DNA of 15,364 nt. Origin: Zygnema cylindricum. Taxonomy: Eukaryota > Streptophyta > Zygnematophyceae > Zygnematales > Zygnemataceae. Every line of letters begins with the position of its first letter. The stretch's first letter is position 1. The notes beneath the pieces are model-generated. The model was given only the letters and a program-made list of their open reading frames with translations. It ran no database searches and was not told where the DNA came from. A program made the position numbers and the translations under genes. Below are positions 6,310 to 15,364 of this stretch, one piece after another. The stretch is taken from NCBI GenBank assembly GCA_037447655.1, contig JBBHKE010002965.1, positions 1 through 15,364 of the forward strand. The letters are read 5' to 3'.

Positions 6310-8404
6310 TGAGGAGAATGATACTGACACCTGGGACTTCAACAATATGGCGGCAAAGCACTTCATCCTACGCCATCTCACTCAAGGACTTGCATGTCCT
6401 CATTTGCAGGTAGAAAGAGCATCCGATCTTTGGATGGCTCTCATAGAGATGTACCAAAGTGGTACGATTCAGCAACAACAGTTGGCTGATCAGAAAGTTA
6501 AGGAGTATGTATACAAAGGGGGAAATATGTTGGATTTTTGCAATGAGCTTGCTACACTCTTCATGGAGCTACAGAGTGCGGGAAAAGATTTTAGTGAAAA
6601 AGAAAAGGTTAACTGTTTACTGATCAAGTTACCTGATGAGTTCGTGAACATAGTTTACCGTGCGCAGGACTTGCCTGACTCAAGGTGGATATGGAACTCA
6701 GTGGTAGGGATGATTCTTGTTCAAGAGAATACAATTGAGATCCGAAGGGGAGGAAAGAGTGGCCAAGCCTTGGCAACAGCGACTGATTGGAGGAACAGGG
6801 ATTCTCGAAAACCGGTCGGAAACTATGGGGGTAGGGAGCAGAAAAAACAGGCCGAAGAGTTCGAACTAAGGGCTCCCAAAGGTTTATGTCATTTTTGTAA
6901 GAAACCGGGGCACTATATGGCAGACTGCACTAAGCTAACCGAGCTTCAATTAAAGGAGGGGCAGTCCGGTGGTACCCCGAGAGGAAAGAAAAAGGCCCTT
7001 GTCACACAGGTACTTGAGGCGGAATCCGAGGACGAGGACGATGAGCTCCTTTTGGATGAGGAGTTGGAGGCGAAAAATGAGGTCGAAATTCCACGAAGGC
7101 AGAAATGTGCTTACGGTGGATTGAAAGGTGAAGCAGGCTGGATCATAGATTCAGGTGCCTCCATGCACATGTGTAAGGATAGGCACCTGTTCACTAAGAT
7201 AAGAAAGATTCCCACCGTAGAGATAGAGTACGGGGATGGGAGGATAGTCACCACTACTCTTGTAGGATCGGTAGATCTGAAAGTGTTAGTAGAAGGAAAG
7301 ACATCCATATTAACATTCACTGATGTATTGTTTATTCCGGAGCTGAACAAAAATCTTATCTCTACATCAGTATTAGATGATAAGGGTTTTTTCACTAGCA
7401 CTAGGGAAGGAGTCTTTATTGCTAGTTTTGAGGAGGATGTCTATTTCATTGCTGAGAAATGTAGCCATGGGATGTTTAGGCTGATCTTAAGTAATGAAAA
7501 GAAGAAACTTTATTATGCTGGTGTTCATGATATTATGATGTGGCATAAGAGGCTTGGGCATGTGAATCTAGATAAGTTAAGAGAGATGAAAAAGATGGGA
7601 GTGGTGGAAGGGATTCAGTTCAGTGAAAGTGATGATATAAGTGATTGTAGTGGATATGCTCAAGGTAAAGCACACAGATTACCCTTTCCTAAATCAGCCA
7701 CCTATAAGGGAGAAAAAATTCTAGATCTAGTACACACAGATATTTGGGGACCGGCTAAAGTGCCCTCACCGGGGGGGAAGAGATTTATGATGACTATAAC
7801 TGATGATTGGTCTCGGTATTCCCGGGTATATTTTTTGAAAAACAAGTCCGAAGCCGAGGATTGTTTTAGACAATATTATGTATGGAGCGAAAAACTCCAT
7901 GAAACTCCAATCAAGAGAGTAAGGAGTGACAATGGTGGAGAGTATACTTCTAACCAGTTTGAGGATTTTCTGAGGGAAGATGGGGTTCAACACCAAAAGA
8001 CTGTTCCAAAAAATCCGGAACAGAATGGGGTAGCTGAAAGGTTAAATAGAACACTAAGTGATAGTGCTAGAAGTATGTTGTCAGATAAAAAGATAGGGAA
8101 AAGGTTTTGGGCAGAAGCAATGAACTGTGCTAATTACCTCAAGAATAGAGTTCTTACTTCAGCTATAAGAGATCAAACACCTTATGAGAGATGGACAGGC
8201 CGGAAACCAGATATATCTCACTTAAAGGTTTTCGGCAGTCAAGTGTTCAGTCTAGATACTGATCGGTCCAATTGGAAGCTAGATCCTAAAGGAAAACCGG
8301 GATACTTATTAGGATATGATGAAGATGTAAAAAGATATAGAGTTTATGATCTAAAAAGGGAAGATATAATCTTAGTAAAGCATCTAGTAGTTATGGATGA
8401 ATGA
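6272..8404 (+). pseudogene. gag-pol: gag C-terminal part, protease and integrase of element C
   Basis: Open from 6272 to TGA 8402-8404; the first ATG (6290) is an internal codon, not the true start. Numbering from it: gag core to ~190; CCHC zinc knuckle C200, C203, H208, C213; acidic linker 230-260; aspartic protease DSGA at 287-290; pre-integrase zinc domain around WHKRLGH; integrase catalytic D484, D547 and E583 with the classical 35-residue spacing; then the copia integrase C-terminal region. The zinc domain has CSGY where CSGC is expected (Y456), so one ligand is lost. The TGA falls between integrase and RT, and the same frame continues after it. Product, if intact: nucleocapsid, polyprotein-cleaving protease and cDNA integration. 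Confidence 0.9.
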
Positions 8405-9490
8405 AAGTCTGTGGATCCCTTCAAATATACGAAGTCAGTAAAAATCAGATTTGAGTCAGAAAATTCCGATGACTTTGAGCTTCCTAACTATCCAGGTTTT
8501 AGAGAAGATGACATTCTTGAAGGAACAAATCAGACCGAAAAGGACTCGGCTGTGGAAACTCCAGTGACAACTCTACTCGAAGCGGAAGACGTGGTGGAAA
8601 TTGATTCGGAATCAAGGGATAGGGGAGAAGCCGAATTTGTTCGAAAGAATCCACGAGAACCATCTATTCCGGCCTCAGATTTTGAGGGGGGGAGGAGAAG
8701 TAGCAAAAGACTGCAAGAAAAACAGGTTAATAACAAGGTAACTAAACTATCTCATCAAGATGAACCTCAAACTTATGGAGAGGCGATGACTTGTCCAGAA
8801 AGAAACCGGTGGAAGACAGCCATCAATGAGGAGATGGCTTCAATCATGGCAGCCGATACTTGGGAGCTGGTGGACTGTCCACCTAACCAAAAACCAATCG
8901 GTTGTAAGTGGGTTTTCAAATTAAAACTGAACCCAGATAACACAATCGAACGCTACAAGGCCAGATTAGTGGCAAAGGGATTTACACAAAAGGAAGGAAT
9001 TGACTACGAGGAAACCTTTGCCCCGGTGGTCAGATTTCCCTCCGTCCGCATACTTCTCAGTTTAGCAGCGGCGGAAGACATGGAAGTGCATCAGATGGAC
9101 ATCAAGACAGCCTTTTTGCATAGAGAATTGGAAGAGGAGATCTTTATGCGACAACCCGAAGGTTTTGTGGAGGAAGGAGAGGAGAGTAAGGTATGCCGGC
9201 TTATTAAATCTATTTATGGTTTGAAACAGGCACCTCGACAATGGAATAAGAAGCTTGATGAGTTTCTTACCGGTCTGGGATATATTCGGATCAGCTCAGA
9301 TCACTCAATCTATGTTTTCGAAGATGAGGAAGGTTTGATATTTATTGCAATATATGTTGATGATTTGCTTGTATTAAGTAAATCAATGGAAAAAATTAAC
9401 AAACCGAAAACCGATCTTAAGGGGAAATTTGAAATGAAGGATATGGAAGAAGCAAGATATATTTTGGGAATTCAAGTAGAGAGAGACTGA
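8405..9490 (+). pseudogene. pol: Reverse transcriptase part of pol, element C
   Basis: Same frame as the integrase part, separated by a single TGA. Numbering from the ATG at 8411: acidic linker 1-120; RT begins around WELVDCP and KWVFK; the first catalytic Asp is in MDIKTAF (D230); LIKSIYGLKQAPRQW follows; YVDD is at 315-318 (bases 9353-9364). The segment after MDIKTAFL reads HREL where copia RTs usually have a Gly (HGEL or NGEL), a G-to-R change. The piece ends at TGA 9488-9490 just after LGIQVERD, where the family continues with an Arg-rich stretch; CGA to TGA is the simplest origin. Role: synthesis of cDNA in the particle. Confidence 0.9.
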
Positions 9491-10348
9491 AAAAGGAAAA
9501 TTATAAGATTGACTCAAAAGGAAGCAATAGGGAACATGCTTGAAAAATTTCAAATAGATAAAGCTAATAGTTGTACAACTCCAATGGAGTTGAAGAAGGG
9601 AAGTGAGGGGAGTGAGGAAGAAGGAGTCATAGTCTTAGATGAGGAATTATCTCTTGATGAACAGAAGTTCATGCAGACTATTCCTTACAGGCAAGTAGTG
9701 GGAAGTCTAATCTATTTTATGAATTGTACCCGGTCGGATTTAGCTGCAGCTGTAGGAGTGCTGAGTAGAAGTCTAAATGCTCCCACTAAGAAGGATTGGG
9801 AGGCAGCTAAGAGAGTCCTTAGATATTTGATAAGAACTAGGGATCTATGGTTGCATTTGGGTGGGGAGAATACTGACATCACTACTTGGAGTGATGCCAG
9901 TTATGGTGATGCTCCGATGAGGAGATGTACTTCTGGATATGTATTATATGTGGGTGATGGGGCTTGCTGTTGGAGTAGCAAACAGCAAAAGTTTATTGCT
10001 CAGTCCACCATGGAGGCTGAGTATATGGCCTCTTGCTCTGCTGTAAAAGAATTGATGTGGGTCAAGTCTTTGCTTGGTGAGCTTGGTCACCTTAAGAGTG
10101 GTGTGCAGAAAATATTTTGTGATAATCAGGCAGCAATCGCTATTTCTGCCAATCCTAAACACCATTTTAAAGCCAAACACATGGACATCAGACTCAGCTT
10201 TGTTAGAGAGAAAGTAGAAAACAAAATAATCAGTTTAGAGTACATACCAGATAGTGAAATGGTCGTAGATATGATGACCAAACCTGTGCCTTCCCCTAAG
10301 CTAATATTTTGCAGGGAGAAGTGTGGTCTGAAATTAAAGATTGACTAG
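9491..10348 (+). pseudogene. pol: RT C-terminus and RNase H of element C
   Basis: Continues the same frame after the second TGA and ends at the natural TAG 10346-10348, which overlaps the polypurine tract. Numbering from the ATG at 9509: RT thumb with IPYRQVVGSLIYFM; RNase H with catalytic D129 (WSDAS), E169 or E171 in MEAEYM, D205 (CDNQAA) and the Asp of KHMDIR; also SSKQQ and SGY as in the family. The RNase H core looks intact. It would degrade the RNA template and cut the polypurine primer. The C-terminus is the usual copia tail with no further domain. Confidence 0.9.
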
Positions 10349-10361
10349 AAAATAAGGGGAG
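10347..10361 (+). other. Polypurine tract
   Basis: AGAAAATAAGGGGAG, broken by one T, lies immediately before the TG of the 3' LTR and overlaps the last two bases of the pol stop codon. It is the expected plus-strand primer. Confidence 0.85.
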
Positions 10362-11409
10362 TGTAGAAACTAATGGTTTTATTAGTATTTTCTAGATCTG
10401 AAAAGAAATATAGAAGTCGAGGCAGTCTATCTCTAACTTCTCTCTCCAACTCTCAAACTTGTCGCAGTCACTGAGAAATTGGAGAGGAAGCTAGAGCCAT
10501 GGCTACCTTGGCTATCCTGAGGTTTACGGGAATTTTATATTAGGGTTTATATATTTGTTTAAAAGGTATGTGCCGGCGGCAGGATTTGATCCTTGTACCT
10601 ACCGGCCGGCAGACAGGAAATAGCCGGTAGCTTTAGCCGTTAAGTCTAGAGTAGTGTTACGTACTATATAGTTTGATATTTATGTAAATACGTATACGTA
10701 CGATAAATCATTTAACTGTTATGGATTACGGGATACATAGATCCAGTTGTATATAATGTACGAATTACTGTACGGACAAAAATCAATACCGCGCATTTGT
10801 TTCGTAAGTGAAACAAATACCGCGCATGTATTTATTACGGCTACGATTAAATCCGAATTTAATCGGACGGCCGGGATTAGCGCCGAGATCGCGGAGGAAG
10901 ATTTCGGCGGTTTGTGGCCATCGCCACATCGGATGACGCGTGGCGAAATTCCGTTGGATTGTGGAATCTCCGGAGATTATGGCACCGAATCCGGATTTGA
11001 CATGTGTCGACATTTTGGCCATGTTGTACAATGTCAGTACCTAAAGTACACCGGCAGTTGTACTTTTGCGTACGGAACTCAATTCTGATTGGTTCCGTAC
11101 ATCAGTAGATAGAGTCTGTGAGAGAGATAGGACTTAGAAAAATTAGAAGATAGGACCCCCTCTCCCAGAGAGCTTCTGTACAAAAGGTCAATTTTCACCC
11201 TCCATAACTTACTGCTCAGGGGAGCAAATTCAGAGATTCTTTTTGCTACCGACTCAGGGGAGTCTTGCCTTTACAGGGGTGGAGGTGGTCAGGGTTTTCG
11301 TCTGCCAGGGTGGCAGTTATTTTTGCTGGAACACAAAGGGGTGAGGATTATCCTAGAGGCTTCTTGGAAGCTATCTACTCTGAGGACTTATGGAGGTTTC
11401 AGAGTTTCA
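10362..11409 (+). repeat. 3' LTR of element C
   Basis: 1048 bp, TGTAGAAAC to GAGTTTCA, about 98% identical to 4962-6008. Differences cluster near the end (for example GTCCTGTTTTTAC versus GTCTTGCCTTTAC). It is followed by ATTTT and then by the tandem duplication. Small reading frames inside, including a 113-residue frame from 10747, are non-coding LTR sequence. Confidence 0.95.
10561..10639 (-). promoter_or_regulatory. Antisense tRNA-like module in the 3' LTR of C
   Basis: Same module as at 5161-5239: A-box-like CGGCTAAAGCTACCGG, B-box-like GGATCAAATCC and a TTTT on the minus strand. The A box here keeps GGCTAAAGCT exactly as in LTR-A. Confidence 0.4.
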
Positions 11410-12230
11410 ATTTTGGTACCTACCGGCCGGCAAACAGGAAATAGCCGGTAGCTTTAGCCGTTAAGTCTAGAGTAGTGTTACGTACTATATAGTTTGATAT
11501 TTATTTAAATACGTATACGTACGATAAATCATTTAACTGTTATGGATTACGGGATACATAGATCCAGTTGTATATAATGTACGAATTACTGTACGGACAA
11601 AAATCAATACCGCGCATTTGTTTCGTAAGTGAAACAAATACCGCGCATGTATTTATTACGGCTACGATTAAATCCGAATTTAATCGGACGGCCGGGATTA
11701 GCGCCGAGATCGCGGAGGAAGATTTCGGCGGTTTGTGGCCATCGCCACATCGGATGACGCGTGGCGAAATTCCGTTGGATTGTGGAATCTCCGGAGATTA
11801 TGGCACCGAATCCGGATTTGACATGTGTCGACATTTTGGCCATGTTGTACAATGTCAGTACCTAAAGTACACCGGCAGTTGTACTTTTGCGTACGGAACT
11901 CAATTCTGATTGGTTCCGTACATCAGTAGATAGAGTCTGTGAGAGAGATAGGACTTAGAAAAATTAGAAGATAGGACCCCCTCTCCCAGAGAGCTTCTGT
12001 ACAAAAGGTCAATTTTCACCCTCCATAACTTACTGCTCAGGGGAGCAAATTCAAAGATTCTTTTTGCTACTGACTCAGGGGAGTCTTGCCTTTACAGGGG
12101 TGGAGGTGGTCAGGGTTTTTGTCTGCCAGGGTGGCAGTTATTTTTGCTGGAACACAAAGGGGTCAGGATTATCCTAGAGGCTTCTTGGAAGCTATCTACT
12201 CTGAGGACTTATGGAGGTTTCAGAGTTTCA
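11410..12230 (+). repeat. 821-bp tandem duplication at the C 3' LTR / LTR-B junction
   Basis: The unit starts ATTTTGGTACCTACCGG (LTR-B flank, including the target duplication), switches after GGCAAACA to element C LTR sequence (GGAAATAGCCGG) and runs to the LTR end TTTCA, after which the LTR-B flank starts again at 12231. The offset is exactly 821 bp throughout. Compared with 10595-11409 I count six differences, one of them in the switch region. The switch lies in GTACCTACCGGCCGGCA, 17 bp shared by LTR-B and LTR-C, including the palindrome CCGGCCGG. This fits unequal exchange after C had inserted. Confidence 0.9.
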
Positions 12231-13053
12231 ATTTTGGTACCTACCGGCCGGCAAACAACAGGCAGCCGGTAGCCTTAACCGTTAAGTCTAGAACTAGTGT
12301 TACGTAATATATGGTTTGATATTTATTTAAACATTAATACGTAGGATAATTCATTTAACTGTAATTGTTTACGGGATACATAGATCCGGTAATGTATAAG
12401 TACGGATTACGGTACGGAAAAGAAATCCATACCGCACATTTATTTCTTTAGTGAAACAAATACCGCGCATGTATTTATTACGGCTACGATTAAATCCGAA
12501 TTTAATCGGACGACCGGAATTAGCGTCGAGATCGCGGAAGAAGATTTCGGCGGTTTGTGGCCATCGCCACATCAGATGACACGTGGCTAAATTACATTGG
12601 ATCGTGGTACCTCCGGAGATTATGACACCGAATTCGGATATGACATGTGTCGACATTTAGGCCATGTCGTACTATGTCCGTACATAAAGTACACCGGCAA
12701 CTGTACTTTTGCGTACGGAACTGTAATCTGATTACTTTCGTACATCAGTAGATAGAGTCTGTGAGAGAGATAGGACTTAGAAAAATTAGGAGATAGGACC
12801 CTCTCTCCCAGAGAGCTTCTATACAAAAGGTCAACTTTGACCCTCTATAACTTACTGCTCAGGGGAGCAAATTCAGAGATTATTTTTTGCTATTGACTCA
12901 GGGGAGTCTTCCCTTCACAAGGGTGAAGTTGGTCAGAGTTATTGTCTGTCAGGGTGACAGTTATTTTTGCTGAAACACAAAGGGGTCAGGGTTATCCTAG
13001 AGGCTTCTTGGAAGCTGTCCACACTGAGGACTCATGGAGGTCTCAGAGTTTCA
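12231..13053 (+). mobile_element. LTR-B, right part
   Basis: It resumes LTR-B where 4961 broke off, repeating ATTTT. It follows the element C LTR from GGTACCTACCGG to GAGTTTCA but with many more differences (for example GCAAACAACAGGCAGCC, ATACGTAGGATAATTC). It ends with the same ATGGAGGTCTCAGAGTTTCA (13034-13053), so B also carries the gag start in its LTR. No internal region follows; LTR-A sequence resumes at 13054, which makes B a solo LTR. Confidence 0.85.
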
Positions 13054-13568
13054 TCACGTACTGGCCGCTTTGGCGGTTTTTAGGCGTAACATGATCTGGC
13101 GCCACGTGGCAAAATAACATTGAGAAGCGGGAATCCCACGGAGTATGAGAACAATTCCAAAGAAGATAGACGTCCACTTCATGGCCTTCTCCTACACAAG
13201 CTGTACAAAAAGATCATCGTCCATTGTACCTTTCTGTTTTGTACAGTCTTCTGATTGGTTCGTACATCAATAGATAGGGGTTGTGAGAGGGGTTTAGGAC
13301 TTAGAGGATTGAGGAGGTAGCCGCCTCTCTCCCAACAAGCTTGTATATATATATTAGCATCTTTGCCACTTTATAATTAATCGCATGGTTGGGTGTTTTC
13401 AGTGATTTTTTTTGCTGCAGACACAAAAGAGTCCATACTGCATTGGGGTGCCATCACATTGTCTATTTGCCTACTTGGGTAGGACTGATCCTAGTTGAAA
13501 GGGAGTTAGTCAAAAATTACCTAGAGGCTTCTTAAATTTTGTAGTCCTATGGGGGACACAGAACTGCA
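13054..13568 (+). mobile_element. LTR-A, right part
   Basis: Continues LTR-A from the break at 4722: CTTTGGCGG, GCGCCACGTGGCAAAAT, TTCTGATTGGTTCGTACATC, GATAGGGGTTGTGAGAG, GGACTTAGA and ACCTAGAGGCTTCTT are in the same order as in the element C LTR. The middle is diverged and shorter. It ends GAACTGCA, followed by the element A primer-binding site. The gag start ATG (13549-13551) lies 20 bases before the LTR end, as in C. Confidence 0.8.
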
Positions 13569-14575
13569 AGTTATGGGCCCAACCTCTAGGGTGTCGATCT
13601 TCAACGGATATGAGTTCAATTATTGGGAAGCCATGATGGTAGGGGCTTTGTTTAAAAAACGATATTGGAGTATTGTTAGTGGACAAGTGAAGTGTCCATC
13701 TCAGGGAATTCCACTAAGGGTTTAGTGGAGTGAGGTTTTCTACAACATCATCTGGCCCAACAGAGGAGGCAGACGACGAGAACAACACTCTGTCCGAAAA
13801 GGGGAAAGGAAAGGAGACACCTCCCACTCCCATCGCCACGGCACCCGGAGTGGTAGCCGTGAAGACCGAGGAAACTGATATTCAAATGTGGGAATGCATA
13901 AACATGGCTGCCACACATTTCATTATGAGGCACCTCACTCAAGCTTTGGCAACATCTCATCTTCATATCCTCAAGGTCGAGAAGTTGTGGGTGACTTTAG
14001 TGGAAATCTATAGAGATGGTACTATTTAGAACTCTAGTTGGCCAAACAAAGACTAGGGGATTACACTTACAACGTGGGAAAAATGTTGGATTACTATAAT
14101 GACCTTTTTTGTTTGTATATAGAAATGGAAAGTGCCCGGTGGACAGATACAATGGAGATGAAGGTCAATAACCTCATCATTAAGTTGCATGATAAGCATG
14201 AGAACATAGTGTATCGAGTTCAAGAAATAGATGACAGTTCATAGAAGTGGAATACATTGGTCCGAATGATACTTGTGTCATAAAATACTATTGAGATTCA
14301 AAGAGGAGGAAAGAGCATTCAAGCTCTAGCTCCCAAAACTGATTGGAGGGGGGAGGATTCGAGGAAACTATACAACAACTTCAAAGGAGAGAAAGATCAA
14401 TATGGAGGACCGAGGCCCCCAAAGGGTCTTTATCATTTTTGGAAGAAGCCCGGACACTTCATAGCGGACTGTAACAAGCTATTAGAGCTGAGACTCCGAG
14501 AGAACTGTGTTGGAGGTTTTTTTGGAGGGAAGAAGATGCACTTGTGGTCACACAAGTGAAAGGGGAGACCTAGGA
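13549..14575 (+). pseudogene. gag: gag of element A, degenerate
   Basis: Starts in the LTR (ATG 13549), reads ELQVMGP through the primer-binding site and FNGYEFNYWE, then stops at TAG 13723 because of one extra base near 13717. It continues in another frame (13730-14026) with a Glu-rich segment and MAATHF.MRHLTQ, hits TAG 14027, shifts again and continues from 14038 with stops at 14242 and 14281. The zinc knuckle at 14431-14472 reads Y, W, H, C in place of C, C, H, C, so both first ligands are gone. Multiple independent lesions show an old dead copy. It is still useful as an outgroup that confirms the gag start and frame in element C. Confidence 0.85.
13569..13581 (+). other. Primer-binding site of element A
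   Basis: AGTTATGGGCCCA directly follows the LTR CA. The 12 bases GTTATGGGCCCA agree with the Drosophila copia site as I recall it and complement the anticodon arm of an initiator tRNA-Met with C33. The codons are (CA)A GTT ATG GGC CCA, so the site is coding, as in element C. Confidence 0.75.
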
Positions 14576-14689
14576 GGACGAGTCCTTCGAAGAGGAGGAT
14601 GGGGAGCTTCTTCTTGACGAGAATCTGGAGGAGAAAGAGATCCCTGGGAAACAAGAGTGTGCACATTGATCCATCTGGGAAGCTCCAGA

Positions 14690-15364
14690 GGGAGGATGGA
14701 TCATTGATTCAGGTGCATCCATGCATATGTGTCGTGATAGACACCTCTTTACCAAACTATAGAGTATGAGGATGGGAGAGTAGTTACTACAAATCTAGTG
14801 GGTTTGGTAGATCTGAAAGCCTTAGTGAAGGGTAAGACTTCTTTACTCACTTTCTCAAATGTACTATGCATTCCTCAGGTGAGTAAAAATCTTCTCTCTA
14901 CCTCTTTGTTAGATGAAACGGAGTTTTATACCTTCACTAGAAAGGGAGTCTCTACAGCTAAGTATGGGGATGATGTCTTCTTCACATCAAATAAGGGTAG
15001 ACAAGGAATTTTTAGGCTTAACTTGAGTAACAAAAAGAAGAATGCTTACTATATTGGTGTCCCAAACTTGATGATTTGGCATAAGTGGTTGGGGCATGTG
15101 CGTGTTGATAGGCTGAGGGAAATGAAGAAGCTTGGTGTAGTAGACAACATTCAGTTTGGGGATAATGAAATGATGGATGATAGTAGTGGTTGTGCTCAAG
15201 TTAAGGCTCACAGACTCTACTTTCCCAAAACTGCCACATATAAAGGTGAGAAAGTTCTAGATCTGGTCCACACAGATATCTCGGAACCGGCAAAAGTACC
15301 TCTGGTTGGAGGGAAGATGTTTATGATGACAATCACCGATGATTGGTCCTGATATTTTACAGTC
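14690..15364 (+). pseudogene. pol: Protease and integrase N-terminal part of element A, degenerate, cut by window end
   Basis: The protease motif DSGA begins at 14706. A deletion of about 22 bases after RHLFTK, relative to element C, shifts the frame; from 14798 a 184-residue frame runs through the rest of protease and the pre-integrase region (WHKWLGH) to the first integrase Asp in LVHTDI (15275-15277). The zinc domain reads DSSGCAQV: the first Cys is Ser and the following GK is VK. TGA at 15350-15352 replaces an Arg codon of the DDWSR motif. The sequence continues past the window. Order and spacing match element C, so this is the same family. Confidence 0.85.

Larger units (their letters stand above)
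4962..11409 (+). mobile_element. Element C: full-length Ty1/copia LTR retrotransposon
   Basis: 6448 bp with TG..CA LTRs of 1047 and 1048 bp, 5-bp target duplications, a primer-binding site at 6009, a polypurine tract at 10347-10361, and gag-protease-integrase-RT-RNase H in the Ty1/copia order (integrase before RT). A hand comparison of the LTRs finds about 21 substitutions and one indel, near 98% identity, so insertion is fairly recent. There is no envelope-like frame or chromodomain. It is damaged by a stop and frameshift in gag and two TGA codons in pol, so any movement would need proteins from another copy. Confidence 0.95.

Noticed and set aside
7769-7775. Run of seven G as a programmed frameshift site
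   Set aside because: The integrase frame reads through it without change (PSPGGKRF), and no alternative frame continues from it.
10747-11088. 113-residue plus-strand reading frame, repeated unchanged at 11568-11909
   Set aside because: Both lie within LTR sequence (3' LTR and its tandem duplicate). The 5' LTR lacks the frame beyond 62 residues because of a one-base indel, and no domain is recognisable. Identity reflects the recent duplication, not selection.
1-15364. CRISPR array, prokaryotic operon or rRNA
   Set aside because: No regular short repeat-spacer structure, ribosome-binding sites or rRNA sequence. The content is clearly eukaryotic retrotransposon DNA.

Overview
This is eukaryotic nuclear DNA, AT-rich and without a recognisable host gene, tRNA or rRNA. 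About 11 of its 15.4 kb is a nest of Ty1/copia LTR retrotransposons from one family. The host group cannot be named from the sequence. A weak hint comes from the primer-binding sites: they match the anticodon arm of an initiator tRNA-Met with C at position 33, as in animal initiators and Drosophila copia, and not the 3' end of the tRNA as in most plant elements.

Layout. 1-4266 is non-coding flank. It holds a three-unit tandem array (911-1325), two diverged copies of an unknown ~330 bp direct repeat (1550-1893 and 3630-3952), a 16-nt T run, a 21-bp x4 minisatellite (2689-2772), and an inverted, very diverged LTR end of the same copia family (LTR-D, 2790-3110, minus strand). From 4267 a three-level nest begins, all on the plus strand. 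LTR-A (oldest) is split into 4267-4722 and 13054-13568. Inside it sits solo LTR-B, split into 4723-4961 and 12231-13053. Inside LTR-B sits full-length element C (4962-11409, ATTTT target duplications). After C inserted, an 821-bp tandem duplication (11410-12230) formed at the C 3' LTR/LTR-B junction. The degenerate internal region of element A runs from 13569 past the window end.

Element C has LTRs of 1047 and 1048 bp (about 98% identical by hand count), a primer-binding site, gag, protease, integrase, reverse transcriptase and RNase H in copia order, and a polypurine tract. Most catalytic residues remain, but gag has an in-frame stop and a frameshift, the pol frame has two TGA stops, and one integrase zinc Cys is lost. 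As it stands it cannot encode a complete polyprotein.

The most interesting biology is in the LTR design. The gag start codon lies in the last 20 nt of the LTR, so the reading frame crosses the LTR/internal boundary and the primer-binding site is protein-coding (QVMGP). The LTRs also carry a tRNA-like A-box/B-box/T-run module in antisense, and element C is inserted in the B-box-like part of LTR-B's module.
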